64,000 bases of DNA from assembly GCA_009760855.2 (NCBI GenBank), contig WPIO01000007.1, positions 9,993,501 through 10,057,500 of the forward strand, in the 5' to 3' direction. Position numbers and translations under genes: made by a program. Below are positions 41,405 through 54,431 of this stretch, one piece after another. Under the pieces are notes generated by a model, which saw only the letters and a program-made list of their open reading frames with translations, was not told the origin of the DNA and ran no database searches. The stretch comes from Cristatella mucedo (taxonomy: Eukaryota > Bryozoa > Phylactolaemata > Cristatellidae). Within the stretch, counting starts at the first letter, position 1. Each line of letters starts with the position of its first letter.

Positions 41405-41500
41405 CGTAGTATTGAGCAATTGAATAACTGACAGGCAGCACGGTCTGTAACTCCACAAAGCATAAAGACTATGTGGGTGATACGCAAGAAAACTGTGTGT
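41405..41500 (-). mobile_element. LINE 3' end, second subfamily
   Basis: GGTCTGTAACTCCACAAAGC ATAAAGACTATGTGGGTGAT is the reverse complement of 50020-50062 (ACCCACATGGTCTTTATGAC then TTTGTGGAGTTACTGACGG). That segment follows an L2-like post-RT region there. Confidence 0.65.
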
Positions 41501-41684
41501 CGTCTCCTCTGTCTGCCCATCCGTCTGGCGACTGGCTGCCCTTACCAGTTGGGGCCGTGCTGCAACGAAGAAGCGTGCACGTCAGCCTGTGCTAGCAGCT
41601 TCGCTGCTGCAAGCCAGCAAAAAGGGGGCTGGCACGGGACTCGGATGACCCAGCGAGTGCTTTCACTGGCTTGAAATGTGACAC

Positions 41685-42255
41685 TACTCGGAGGTCTTCC
41701 AGCCAGTGCAATCAGCAGCTTACAGTTGTTACAAAACTCTGCAGCCATCTCTCTCTCTCTCTCTCTTTGTTGGATTTTACAGTTGCCACATCGCACCACT
41801 TCTTAGTGACTTGCACTGGCTCCCCATCAAGCAACGAATCGACTTCAAAGGTTTTGTCACTCATTTTTAGTTCCCTTCTTTCTCATGCTCCAGCCTATCT
41901 ATCCGAGCTACTTTTTCAATCACGCTAGGCGTCATATCACCAGCTCTTCAAACTCGAGTTATTTAGCCGTGCTTCAAATCCTTTGAAAATAGTGACCTTA
42001 GTTTGTATGCTACTACAACATAAACTCGTTCCAGACTGAAGTCACAACATCACCTGAGTGACTACATTGAAAAAAAGCTAAAGGGTACCTGCTGCTCACA
42101 TCATTTGGTGGGTTCCGGTGAAATGCCCTATTCGTGCTATGCTGAAGCTGCACGTTTTATCTCTAAGCAATCGACAAGCTGCCTTTATAGGATATGTAAA
42201 AACCTAGCAAGAGCCATAGCACTCCAAGGACGCTATACAAATGTCTTATTACATT
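41685..42255 (+). mobile_element. L2-like LINE fragment interrupted by (CT)n
   Basis: 41697-41745 encodes GGLPASAISSLQLLQNSAA. A (CT)n run (about 41748-41767) follows; then ACTTGCACTGGCTCCCCATC AAGCAACGAATCGACTTC resumes the LHWLP(V/I)KQRIDFK motif. The 3' part ends near 42250 with GCACTCCAAGGACGCTATAC AAATGTC. Several frameshifts. Confidence 0.7.
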
Positions 42256-45224
42256 AATTTTTAAGCAGTAACACTAACTAGTACTTTCTTGAAAAGGCAT
42301 CAGGTAGGAGCAAAGCCGTCATCTGCCATGGCTGTCTAGTGGTCACCGCAAGGGCTCTGACAAGGATGCCGAGACCTGTGCGTTCTTGCTTACTTTCCGA
42401 ATCTCCTAAGCACCTGTGTTTACCACGCGGCTTGTACTCCGGCATCCTTATTGTATAATCACACATCTTCAATCAGCTAACTCCTGGGCTTCCTCGTTAG
42501 CGAAAAATGACTGCATGAGGTAAGACAACATAGCTCTATTAAGAGCGATGTTGAGGATATTGTCCAAGCTCAACAGTGCGCACAAATTCAACATAGAGCG
42601 CCTTGCTTAACATGCACCTGATGAGGCTCAGCAAGGCAGATAACAAGCAGAAAGCTCACAAGAGCAATCCGACCACGAATTCAAGCACACAATGCACCGA
42701 ATGATTGGAAAATATTCTGTTAATCACCATGACAGCTCTGAAAGGCAGACAGTGATGATCGCTAACTTCGCTTGGCAGGGTAACACCTATCAGGTGAGGG
42801 ACGTTTGCCTAGCCAGAATCGGTATGCACGATTTATTAGCTGCTAGACGCACACATGTTTAGGAACAAAATGCACCTCTAGCATTCTAATTATTTGAATG
42901 AGGCTTGAACGCAGCCCGTGAAGAGAATTGAATCGGAGTTTCTATGCGGCTTTGCTTGCAGGCCACTTTAGAAGGTAAAGCAAACTGTCAGGCCCAGTCA
43001 CGTTGGCAGGCTAGTCTAGGCGGTAACCAAATGGATGATTCAATGTAGCAGATAAGAAAGCAACTGAAATCTTCATGGAAGCGAAAAGTCTCTAGCAGGG
43101 TGTGCAAATCCCCATAATAAGATCACGTCGTCTGCACATCTAGACGATTTTGGCAGACAACAGATTTTTTGTTGGTAGGTGAGATCGTGAAAATCGAATA
43201 TTTCATACTCTTATCTTTTTATAAGGCCCGATTACTGACATTCCGCATATGGCAAACTCGAGTAATGCTCTGATTTTTGAGTTTCTTGCATATATGGTCG
43301 TGGCCAAAGAGACCTGAGAAGACAGTTTACTGGCTTAGAAATGCCGGCCAGATTGGCGGCAATACTTTTCTGCCAAGAAGCATATAAAGATACATACTTT
43401 GATTCAAAGACTAAAAGTCAGATTCCTGTAGGGACCTACCACCTCTCCAAACGGCCGGCCCGCGCGGGGGTGCGCAGGAAGCTCGAGCCGTAACGCTATG
43501 ACCTTGACTAGTGGCTTCCGCTACCGAGTGAGTCTGCAATGCGAAGCCTGCCGATCAGAAAGGCATAGCGGATTGAGGAAATTGAATTTTTGCCGATTGA
43601 TGCACCAATACATAAAAAGCTAAGTATTATGCGCGATGATAAGTGATTGTGATGTTGCTAGTGATAAAGAAGAACGATATTGCACGAGAACCCTCATTAC
43701 AGACGTCTCAAGGTCACCGCGCTCCAAGGCCAAATAGGGGTGGGGCGACGCCGCGCTCTGGTGCGAAGCGAAGGAACGTTTTGCTGATATTGACTACATC
43801 AAAAACACAAAGAAGTACTTCTTTTAGCACGTAAGATGCTATTTTGTGTAAGTGTCTTGCTTTGGAGCTACGTTCTTTTGAAAAACTAGTAAGTGATTGC
43901 TGTTTTAGCCGCAGCTGTTTTCATTTCCGCCATCCTTGGTATATCGCTTTAATGCAAGCGTTAAGTTTCAGTCACTACAAGATTTAGAAACTAATAAGGT
44001 CCACCTACTTACATTGTTTACCTCCGTGGGACTGGCAATCAATGCACTACTTGGAGCATGGTGAGGGATAATGCTATTAAGAGCCACACAAGATTTGGGG
44101 TTTTATACAACACCCAGTTTGGGCAGATAACATAAAATGGCAAATTGGTAACGCATCTTTATAGATAGAAAAGAGGAAAACGCGAGAGAGAAGCAACAGT
44201 TGGTGCTTCCATTATTGCTGTCCATAAATTTTGATTAGTGCCACCCTTAGTGAATTAGGGCTGGGCCATGTTCTAATTATGTAGCACTCAATCAGATCTT
44301 TAAGGGATCTGTAATGCAATTATTTTCGCTAAATTATTGCATGTGCTTAAGGTATCAATATTCATTACCAAGTGAGAAGTTTTGTTTTCCTAATGTGGCA
44401 TAGACACTGCTGGGTTAGATCCGTGTTTTTGATGGAGTTTTACAAAATGTCGACCATGTATTCGCATCATATACATCTACCAACCTATTAAGGCTAAAGT
44501 TTTATTTGTGTGTGCAAAGCCGTAGATCTCAGAGAATAAGAGAATTGTATATTCCGTGATGTGGCAAGGGATAGCCACTCCATGTCACTTCATAATGACG
44601 TATAAGAGGCACTTATTCACGCTTAAGTCTCTATCCCCTTTATCTTTGGGGTAATGTACATGAATTCATTGACTTTTTAATTTAGTTAATTAACTGTTAT
44701 TACCTTTGATCCGTACATTTCATATTTTCACACTGCTAAGTCGTAGTGTCAGAGCTGCTATTGGTCATAGTCCGTGCTAATGATGATTTCCAATGTTATG
44801 AGTACGGGCTATGTAAAGTATCGTGATTAGTATGCCACCTCAACCTGAAGCTGGCCTTGCTTACCCTGCTGTAGATACCCATGTGCTCTATTTCTTGACT
44901 CAATTGAGCACTGCCAAGAGGCAAGACTGTGTAAGCATGCTTTCGATGCTGGCTAATGAATTGGGAGTGTTCAAGTACAAGCCTCCACAAATGATTGTAT
45001 TTTGTCCAGTCTCTTTCATGGCGCGTGTGCACAGACGTGTATGAATCAATGCTAATGTATCGTAGGTTCATGTGTTTGCTAGAAACGCACTCTTCAATCC
45101 TCTAGGCTCCTTCTAGCGTCGAATCCATGTGGTTTGTGGCCAAGCCAGATTATAAAAAACGTACAGAGCAATAGTATACTCGGATCCATGACCGATCTGC
45201 CTGTATTCTACAAGGTAATAAAAT
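42256..45224. other. Intergenic, no feature recognised
   Basis: About 3 kb of ordinary, AT-leaning sequence. Small frames such as 44823-45044 have no recognisable domain or splice context. Confidence 0.45.
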
Positions 45225-45310
45225 TTTTAAGGAACATGATAAAGCACCCAAAGAGAACTAACTCTCCTTCTACGCACTTGAAGCAGCTGTATACTGGAAA
45301 GAGAGCATAA
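45225..45310 (-). mobile_element. L2-like LINE 3' end, diverged
   Basis: GGAACATGATAAAGCACCCA AAGAGAACTAACTCTCCTTC TACGCACTTGAAGCAG follows the order of the reverse-complement LINE tail. Confidence 0.6.
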
Positions 45311-45454
45311 CAACTGGTCAGTAATAAATGAACGGTATCAGTGCACACCTACGGCAATTCACCCAGACGGAGAAATTGCAGTGAGGTACAGGTGAGTTTT
45401 CAATTTCTCTGTGACCAGATGGGAATAAAAAAAAAGGTCCGTTTCTGTTACTCT

Positions 45455-45610
45455 CTATCTCTTGCTCTCTTTATTTTGCTTTGTCTTTCACTCCATCTCC
45501 ATACCTCTCTCATAGTCAATCCCTGTCTGTCAATCTCCATCTCTCTAACTCTACATTTGACTTTATCACTCATTTACTCACTCACATATTCGCTCACGAA
45601 CCATATCTTC

Positions 45611-45668
<58 letters not shown>

Positions 45669-45771
45669 ACACACACATATACACACTCTATTAATATTTC
45701 ACGTTACACTCTCCTGCTCGATATCTCTCATCTTGTCTTTCCCAATGCATATATTTATCTATCGCCTCTCT

Positions 45772-45817
<46 letters not shown>

Positions 45818-45960
45818 CTTCTCTTCTCCCTCTATTTTTCTTCTCTTTAGCTAGTATCTCTCTCTTCTCTATCTGTTATTTGTTTCTCTATCTGTCACCA
45901 TCTCTCTGTCTATTTCTTCGTGTGCCTGCACTCGAAAGCTGTCTCCCTCTCCCACTCCCC

Positions 45961-46058
<98 letters not shown>
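45455..46058. repeat. Pyrimidine-rich (CT)n region with a (CTAT)n run
   Basis: About 600 bases dominated by C and T, with pure CT runs at about 45617-45666, 45776-45813 and 45960-46028, followed by (CTAT)n to 46056. All frames open through the runs are artefacts. Confidence 0.92.
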
Positions 46059-48811
46059 AGTCGATGTGTCTATTTCCTGTCTCTTTCACGGTCCGGATCT
46101 CTCTCACTGTAGCTGTCTCTCTTGTATTTGTCCAGGATTAAGCGAGTTTTAAATCGCCTGGATAGAGATCGAGTTATCCCAGGGTGCCACACAAACGACC
46201 CACTAATTGTTATCATGTTCTAGATCGACTCGAGCTCTTCCTTCAATCATATGGAACTTGTTTTGCAGAATGTTTAGGGCTGCTTGCTCACACTAGCGAT
46301 TCGATGCTTTCTTCTGGCCCTTAAAGCTGGTGCTGGAAAACGCTGTAGTTATACACCTGCGGAATGTATCTTGGGATCATGTCCTGCTCAGCTTGTTCTG
46401 ACCGATGCATGTTCGAATGGGTCTAATGGCAGTTCTCTTGGCCTTATCTATAGGACCGAGAATTTTGTTTGCAATGCCTTCCATTGCATCATTGTTCCAA
46501 CAGCAATGGCAGTCTGTTGTGGGAGGCAGCCATGTTGCTGCTTGTTTGAGCAACCAGTCACGGGTCTTGCAGCTGCTATGCGCCGTTTGGTCTGCTGACA
46601 AGTTCGTCACAGTTCAAGCAGAATATTCCTTAGTGTACCTAGCAGCTTAGAACAACGAGTGGCTGCTAAGTGGCTCTTATTGCTACTGCCAGCTATCCCA
46701 TCTTGCTACGCCCGACTCTTGATTTACCATATGATGAACTAGTTCGTGCATGCCCATAGCTACAGTCTAAGCACTGTTCCCCTTCTGGCCACTCTCTCTG
46801 AACTGACACAGCTTCTGTAATGTGGACCCGGCTGTCGTCGATAAACGGCCCGTGCTGTCTGCTCTTACCTCTGCTCGTCGTACAGGCACCAGTGCTGCAT
46901 GTTGCTTGCTGCGGCTAGGCCGCCTTTAGGGCCTGTCGGACACTCGTCAATGACGAAGCAGAGTTTCGAGGCCACGAGCTCTCTTTCGCTGCCGTGGCCT
47001 TTCAACAGTGCCACAGGAGTGCCCTTGGCTCTGCTGCAATTCAGCCGGCCACGTTCGGGTTGGTCGCAGCAATACCACTGTGGCAGTTCGTTTGCTTCTG
47101 TTTCGCAGTTGAAGCTGCTGTCAGTATCCCCACTCCATCCTTAAAAAACCTCTCGCTGCAGCCTTAACTGCTGCTGTTGAGCAACACTTGCTGCTGCTGC
47201 TGCGGCTGCTCTGTCCTTTAATGTGCCAAACGGCCAGGCAGTGCAGCGTTGCTGGCAGGCGGTCGGTGGCACCCTCTCACAAGCGGTCGGCTGGCTTCCA
47301 CGCGCTAGCCTGCCGAAGCATGGCGTCGGTCTGCATCCTGCCACCATTGCCGATAGCAAAGAGCGAACGGACCGAGTGTGCTATCGCAACGGTCGGCCGG
47401 TGCTGCAAAGCTTCGCATCGTCGCCTGGCTGTGTCTGCTAGTTTAGGGTTGGAAAACCGGCACAACCGTCTGTGCGCTAACTGCGGTCGACAGCGTCCAG
47501 TGTGTGCTGGGCCGACCTGCCCGTTAGCAGACGACAAGCCGTGTCCTGCTGCAGGGCGTCCCCTGTTAGCGGCAGCATGCTGTGCCAGCCTGAGACTTCA
47601 GTAGACTGAGTGCTCACGCTGTCACCAGTTGCTGTCGAGCGTGCCCAGATTGTAATTGCAGCTACTTCTGCACTTCGCCCAGAAGCTAGCGCTGCTATCA
47701 ATGTACAAGCTCGGGTCTTCTGTTCTCTCTCTTTACTCTTGAGAACATCTTGTGTAATCAAGCACACTGAGTGCAGTGCCTCGTCATGATGTTGGGTTTT
47801 GCAGCTTTCACGACTGGCAGCAGTGGTGGCTCTGGCGGTGCTTCCGCTCCTGCGATCGGCACAGCTCTCCGGGCACTGCTTCGTGCAGCATGCATGCAGC
47901 TGCCGTTGGGTGTGCTCTATGCTTCGTCCAGAAGCTAGCTATCTTAGCGTTGATGGCGGTCTTCGAGCTCCAGCTGCAGGCGTGTTTACTTGACCGATTT
48001 CGTTGTGCTGCAATAGCTAGTAGCAAGTTCCTGCCAGCAGCGTAGGGGGACAACTTGTGTGCAGAATACTCGGCGCGGGCAGTGACGGCTCGGCATAGGT
48101 TTTTGACGCATTTCAGCACATGTTTCCAGTACTATTTCTGCACAGCCCAGAAGGCTGGACGTCTGCTGCCGGAAGCTTGCAGAATCGCCTACAGCGCCCA
48201 ATGTCTCAAGCATAGTTATGGGTTGGGTTGGGCAAAGCAGGCATTGCCCAACGAAGCTGTCGTTGCAAGAGTGCACGCCGGCGGTTGAGGAGCAGCAAAG
48301 TTGGTCAGAGGGTGAGCTAGAAAACAGGTCACTTCGTGTTCGAAGACTGTGTCCGGAGGTCAGTAGCAACCTCCACCTCATCCAGAGATGGCCCGGACAC
48401 GACTCGCAGCAAGCTTGAAGACTAGCAAGAGCTGGCGTGGGACCGAGAGCTGGCTCGACTCTTACTCCAGGCGAAAGCGTCAGGGAGCGCCACAGCGGCC
48501 GCACTGGCAGCTGCACAGCTTAGGTTGTCGGGTCCCCGACATTCTCCTCGGCCTTTCTGTCTGCCATTTCGGCCATCTTTTCGCAGAGTGGAGCGCTCGG
48601 CTGGCTGCGATGCCGCTGCCGGGCCGCTGAACCAGGGTCGGCCGAAGCCGGAGACGTGGGATATGCTCTCGTCTCGCAGGGGACCGAGCCAATTGCTGCC
48701 GCTCTGCCACTGTCCCGCTGTGCCTAGAGTCAAGGCCGCCCTTGGGTGCGGAAAATCGCTTGCTTTGAAGCAGCCTGCTCGTCCGCAAAGGTGCTCAACC
48801 GGGGAGAAGCG
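46059..48811. other. Intergenic, no gene recognised
   Basis: GC-moderate sequence with many CTGCT/GCTGC words and overlapping short frames on both strands (46284-46598, 47188-47604, 47986-48516 and others). None shows a domain, consistent splice sites or agreement between neighbouring frames. Confidence 0.4.
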
Positions 48812-48975
48812 GCTAGGCGATGCGATTGCTTTTCACGACCTCGGCCCCGAGGTCTTGGGTTCGAATCCTGCGGTGGGCGATCCTATATCGCCACTGCAAG
48901 CGTTGGCGATAGCCGTAAAGGCTCTTCTGTCGCTACACAAAAAGAGGCTGTTAAATCAGCTAGCATTTTTTTTAC
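48812..48975 (+). mobile_element. SINE-1, copy D (near complete)
   Basis: The box B consensus GGTTCGAATCC is exact at 48858-48868. The palindrome carries one change (GAGGTCTTG). The body has CTATATCGCCACTGCAAGCG TTGGCGATAGCCGTAAAGG. The end is AAAAAGAGGCTGTTAAATCA GC plus T-run. Confidence 0.88.
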
Positions 48976-49446
48976 CGAAATCAAATTCAATGCAGACCCT
49001 GCCTTCAGCTGCGATGCAAATCTAAACCCCGGAACTGGCAGCCGACTGACATCGCGACATTCTCGGGCTTGATGATATTTAAAGCGAGGCTAAACACACC
49101 GTTTCCTTGCAGCATTTGCTCTGTCTGCTTGAACTGTCCATTATTTACTGCATTTTTTTTATTCCTATCAGTTCCTATATTTTCTTTCCAGTCTATGCCA
49201 AATGCTTAGAAAGAGATGTTCTGCCTTTTAGGATTCTATGCACAGCCATCATTAGTATTATTATTATTATTATAAAATTTAGCACCACAGGCTGTGTTCA
49301 TTCTGCAAGAACTCGTGTCTTAAGCATGCACAACTCTTTGGATCGATTCGATCCACGTTGGGCAAGTTGCCGGTTTTGATGGTGCTTCAGCTGTCTGCGG
49401 TTCGATCTCACACCAGAGAATACAGCATGCTGCATTCTTGAAGGAT

Positions 49447-49560
49447 ACCACCGGGTCTCAGCATATTGGCTAAGGTACTCGAACTTTGTGGCCCAGGTCG
49501 AAGGTTCTGGTCATGCTGCAGACTATCTGTCCTTGCCCTCTGCGACTAGGGCAAAAGCTG
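49447..49560 (+). mobile_element. Diverged SINE-like element (SINE-3)
   Basis: GGTCTCAGCATATTGGCTAA GGTACTCGAACTTTGTGGCC and GAAGGTTCTGGTCATGCTGC AGACTATCTG parallel the two elements at 51690-52015. tRNA-like box positions are only approximate. Confidence 0.45.
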
Positions 49561-49689
49561 CCGAGGCTTGTCTAGCAAATGTAATTAAGGCTGTTGGGTC
49601 GGCTCATCTTTGTTTGGTCCTGTAGTTTAATCTGCTGGTCTTTGCTTGGTCCTCCTTAGAGCCAATAAAAGAAAAAAGCCTTGCCTGTC

Positions 49690-50065
49690 AGTGTGGCCAG
49701 CTTTTACGAAAGATGCTATTAGCTGTCCCATTCCTCCGCTTAAAGACAGTTGGCGACAGAAGCTTTAGCTCTGCAGGTCCTAGACTGTGGAACTCGCTTC
49801 CACAATTCTTACGAAACGACAACTACTCTCCAACTGCCGACTATGGCACATATTTTTCAGCGGTCCTGAACTGCTACTTCTATGCTACTCACTACCTCAA
49901 CTGCTCTCCTGACTCTGCTATGCTTTCCACTTTCTCTTTGTTGCATGAGACGAAGTCTGTTGGGTACCGAATGCGTACCGAAAGCCGCTTAGGCTGTGAG
50001 TGCGCTATACAAAACTCTCCTGCGTAACACCCACATGGTCTTTATGACTTTGTGGAGTTACTGAC
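49690..50065 (+). mobile_element. L2-like LINE 3' part, second subfamily
   Basis: Encodes VGDRSFSSAGPRLWNSLPQ FLRND, the post-RT segment, then a 3' UTR with GTGCGCTATACAAAACTC and ACCCACATGGTCTTTATGAC TTTGTGGAGTTAC. It ends near 50065. Confidence 0.75.
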
Positions 50066-51189
50066 GGAGATACATTACATTAGCCCAGCAGCTTCGAGCT
50101 GGCAACTTGCTCGTCTGTACCCAGGGTGCTGCCTCAGCCTTGTCAAGGTGTCACGTGCTAAAGCCGGAAATATTTCTCGGACGACCGTGGAACTTTATTT
50201 TAGTACCTTTTGATTCGGCGCTCATCCATGCAATAAATGAGTCATTCGAGGCATCGCACCATCCACGTCGTGGGTGCCGGATATCAAGGCTGTGCTCTGC
50301 TTAGTGCTTGCCTGCTTGTGCTGATCAAGCTAGATCGGTCAGGTCAGCGGCTGTCGTTTGGCCCCAGGTGGGGCCTCCCCTAATACCTACTGCATTTTCA
50401 ACGACAGTTCCTGGCTGGCCAAACCGATAGCGGTTTACACCTCTGGTCCTGTTAAGGGGGTTAAATATTGAGCAAGTCTGCACCAAGAGGCTTTCCCTAC
50501 CTAACTCTTCCTAGAATTTTCCGTTGCCTTGCGGCTTCATTTTCCCGATTTGCCAAGAGCCTGGCTAGCGAGTCGGGCTTTACTTGATAAACCTTCGCGC
50601 TCTGACGTTGACACTATTTGCCACTTTGGGTTTTGCAAAAGATGCACGCACAGGTTTTTTATTGAAGCTCCTGAATGCTGTTTCATCCACAATCAGCTTC
50701 ATCGTATGCAAAGAGTAAGGAAAGCGGTTTTCCTCAGTTGTACTGTGCAGAGATCTGTCTGTGTGCCCATTGGCTAGCCCATCTGTCGCTTCCTCTTTCC
50801 TTAAAGCAAGTTTAGACTCTAATGAACTTGTCCCTGTCCTCTCAACTTGCTCTTTCATTCGTGCTCCTCCTATCCGCCTTTCCTGCCTCCTCTTTCTACT
50901 CTGACTCCTCTCTCGATTTCTCAGCGTTGGCAAATTAGCCACCCTGTTCACTATTTTCTTTTTTTAGCTAGGCAACAAGATTTTTCTTGCTGCTACTGCA
51001 GCACAACTATGAAGGGCTATTCCTTCAATCGCTCTCGAGTACTTTCCTTGCCTTGGAAATACACAAATTTGCCACTAAAATCGATCCTTGTTCTTTATCG
51101 TCAGCCTTTTGGGTGCCACCGGGGGACTATGTTCTCGGGGCTCTTGCAGAGACTAATCCAAGAATGCGTTTGATCTGAATAGCTTCAGG
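50066..51189. other. Intergenic, no feature recognised
   Basis: Short frames on both strands without motifs. A pyrimidine-rich patch at 50860-50935. Confidence 0.4.
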
Positions 51190-51545
51190 ACATGGCAGAC
51201 CCGTGCAGTCAGATGGTGCAGCTCGTTGCTTTGGCTGATCGTAGGCGAACATTGAGCCGCCATTCTCATTTTTCAGTGTATTATTTGGGACGTTTACAAA
51301 AATCGAGCCAAGCTGCAGAGTTTTGCACCAACCGGAAGCGTCTTATTCAACAAGCAGGGAGACCTATGAATAGAGAGTTGCAGAAGTCTCGGAAGTCGCA
51401 AATTCATGGACCAGCCTGGCTGTGGCACTCTTATTTAGGCAGGCCATGAACTTTGCAACGGCGCATAACTGAAAGTAAGTAGATTTGACTATGGAACTGA
51501 TGTTGTCATCTAGTGATAAAGGTCGCTGTGTAGCAGGACACACAC
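51190..51545 (-). mobile_element. L2-like LINE fragment (post-RT region)
   Basis: On the minus strand: PLSLDDNISSIVKSTYFQL, then MACLNKSATARLVHEF, then sequence aligning with AINRLQLKQNPAARLV of the 4.8-5.4 kb copy. The plus-strand text GAGAGTTGCAGAAGTC and TAGATTTGACTATGGAACTG matches the same copy base for base in places. Confidence 0.75.
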
Positions 51546-51689
51546 ATGACTTGCAGATGCTACAGTATATATCCACCAAGGGAGGTCATGCTCGCATGCA
51601 AGACTGCAGTCTGTGTTATTTTCAACTGGTCTGACAACAATCGTTTATCATCAATCCTGTTGCCTCAAAATCAATTTTTCTCAAAATCA

Positions 51690-52015
51690 GACATGGGTCT
51701 TAGCCCTGCGGTAAGCTGTTCAAACTGTATGACTCGGATCTTAGGTTCAGTCCTCCAACAGGAAATCATTGTTTGTCTACTGCAATGAACAGCTAAAAAT
51801 CTTCTTTGGATAAGTAAATGAGGCGGTTGAATTAGCAAGCTTTATTTTGCACCGGATTTTAGCCTCGAGGTAAGCTGCTTAAACTTCGAGACCCTGGCTT
51901 CGGTTCGAGTAATGCTGCAGACAATGCTTTATTAATCCACTGAAAGCAGGGGGCTTGCCATCAAGTCTATATTGCCACTATATAAATAAGGCTGTTTAGA
52001 ATCAGCCGACCATTA
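51690..52015 (+). mobile_element. Two diverged SINE-like units in tandem (SINE-3)
   Basis: Unit 1 (51690-51790): GGTCTTAGCCCTGCGGTAAG CTGTTCAAACT, then TTAGGTTCAGTCCTCC. Unit 2 (51850-52015): GGATTTTAGCCTCGAGGTAA GCTGCTTAAACTTCGAG, then CTTCGGTTCGAGTAATGCTG C. Unit 2 ends ATATTGCCACTATATAAATA AGGCTGTTTAGAATCAGCC, close to the SINE-1 3' end. Confidence 0.5.
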
Positions 52016-52286
52016 CTTTTTCTTGCTGTTACTTTTACTTTTCTTGCATGCAAAACCGTGCAGAGCAAACTCTGTAATGACATCATGTGTTCTGTCCCAT
52101 CCCCTGTCACATTTTTGTTCCTGTAAACTTGTACCGTAAACTATATTGCTAGATCCCAAGCTGCTGCATTTATGGTTGATTCTTATTATTGTACTGCAGT
52201 AGCCACACTACTTGTAGATCTGATTCATAGCAGTGACCATGGATTCTGGGGGTTCTATTAGCTTGTTCGGTTAGCCGGACAATAAA

Positions 52287-52288
<2 letters not shown>

Positions 52289-52352
<64 letters not shown>
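52289..52352. repeat. (CA)n and (TA)n microsatellite
   Basis: About 21 CA units followed by CATACATATATATATATATA. Confidence 0.95.
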
Positions 52353-52994
52353 AATTTCAGATAACACCTCAAGTTCCCAGAACGTATCCAGAGGGTAACA
52401 TTATAAAGAGGAACTAGTATGTGGTCATGTGTGCAGTGAATAGTTGGCATGGAAAAGTTGTTCATGACCAGGCACACTCCACTTGCAAATGTAGACCAGC
52501 TGACTGACATTGATATGCCCGTGCTGTAGCTATGTTTTAAGTCAAATTTAATGGCCGTTTAAGTAATCTGGCCATTCTAGTTAATATCATGGCTTGTTAT
52601 TGCAGGCTTCCGACGTTTTTAGCTTTGCAACTGCTTATCTAAGCCATAATCAGCTGGTCAGAAGTGCATTTGCAGTGCCCGCAATCAAACACTTTTTGAT
52701 GTGCAAGCTTCAACTGTTTTTTATTGCCACGTCAAGTTCCCACGGAAGCTCATGCGATTTTTCCAGCATGCCAGATTCGATCGGCATGAGGCTTTTAATA
52801 GCTAGTCGTCATAAAGAACACCGATTACAGCTTTGCTCGGTTTGATATAAGGATGCCTGTTGGATTAGAGAGCGCTTTATCTGCTCGTTCTTTGTAGTGG
52901 AAGCCATGTTCAATGTCAAGACCAATACGGCAGAGCATTCTTTCATAGAAAAGGGGTTTATTGGAAATTTAAAGCAGCGACAGGCTAGAAAGGA
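52353..52994. other. Intergenic, no feature recognised
   Basis: No frame or repeat that can be supported. Confidence 0.4.
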
Positions 52995-53150
52995 TAGCAA
53001 TAACTACGATAATAATAGAAAAATTATGGGTATATCCATAGCTCCTTAATAGAACTATTTTCTTCCTAGGCACTTTACATATGCTGGAAAGGCAAAGAGC
53101 CAAGTTCTTCCTACATGAGTGGTAGTGTTTTGCTCATTTGCTAATCTCTA
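52995..53150 (-). mobile_element. L2-like LINE 3' end, diverged
   Basis: CGATAATAATAG, TTTTCTTCCTAGGCACTTTA CATATGCTGGAAAGG, ATGAGTGGTAGTGTTTTGCT C follow the reverse-complement LINE tail and 3' UTR order. Confidence 0.65.
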
Positions 53151-54397
53151 CGTGGACTGTCAGGTCAAGCCCTTCGTGCTCGCGCATGCTGAGGTATGCA
53201 TATTTTAGTACTTCTTTTGGCTAGCCCAACTTCCAGTCTCTCCGGCAGCAGTACAGATCGTCATTGATCGCGTTAGGTCTATACATCGATGGAAGGAGGT
53301 GCCCGGCTGGCTTGTTGCCCCGTTTTTTATCTTGAGTAATCTTGGCTCTTCTGCCTTTTCTAATCTAATATATTGATGCAGCCGGTCACCTGCTGTTTTC
53401 TAGGTCATTCGCATAACTAGTCGCGGATTGCCGAGTCAGAACTGTAACCGACCACGACTTCATCTCGTTTTCACGCCTTGCCTTCTGCTATTAGGGCCAT
53501 CCCCAACGACCGGTGTGTAAAGACGTCTGCATGCTCTGCTGTTCATTAAATATTTGCTCCTTGCTCTGAAGCTTGCCTTTGCTAACCTCCTAGCTAGCCG
53601 TCATCGTCACACTGCTCTTCTTTTTCATGCATCTTGGCCACAACCCTTATCACTGGCGTCGGTCTGTCACACAGCAGTAGCTTACTCTCCACCACCTCGT
53701 GTTCTGTGCAGCTTGTGCTTTGTGCGCTTTTCAAGCCGAACACAAGCCCCTCCCCCCCCCACTAAAAGGACTGGCTTTATTTAAGCTACACCCTCCTTAC
53801 TTGAGCACCAGTAACTCGAACCGTCGTGCTAGGCTGTCAGAGATCTGCATCGCCCGGCCACATCAGAAGTCTCTTGCATTTGGTATGGGCATGCGGTAAT
53901 CTCGTCATCAAATCTGCAGCCAACGATCGGCCTGCCATCAGAAACCTGCTGCTGTTTACGACCAGGCAGAGTGACTCATTCGGAACACGATGGGCCATCA
54001 ATTGAATACGTGCGATGCAGCAGCAGTGCATCTTGCTTGGCTTTTCTTTGTTCTTCGATGGTCTGCATTCTAGCCTCCAGTTTGCTTGCCGGTCTCTTCA
54101 AGCTCCCTCTACTGACCATCATTGGCTCGGCGACCCAGCGTGAACATGTAAGCTCTCCTGGAGGGCGGCTGGCATCTTTCTGGCACATACAGCTGCTCTT
54201 TTGCCCCCTCCTGCCAACCCAATGATCCGAGCAGGCCAGAAGCTGCCTAGCAAGCCAGCCGACATACCTGCTGACACTGCAGTGGCGAGCCGCAGCGCCA
54301 GAGCGTTCTGGCTCCGACTTGGGGTCCCCCCACACACCTAGCCACGTTTTGCATAGAGAAAGAGCACCTCTGCCCCTGTAAAGGCCGACTGGGCTGG

Positions 54398-54431
<34 letters not shown>

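Noticed and set aside
44823-45044. 73-codon frame as a small gene
   Set aside because: No recognisable motif, no splice context, and an overlapping minus-strand frame of similar length.
48812-48975. Functional tRNA gene (exact box B)
   Set aside because: No tRNA cloverleaf or acceptor stem closes, and the sequence continues into the SINE body seen in other copies.
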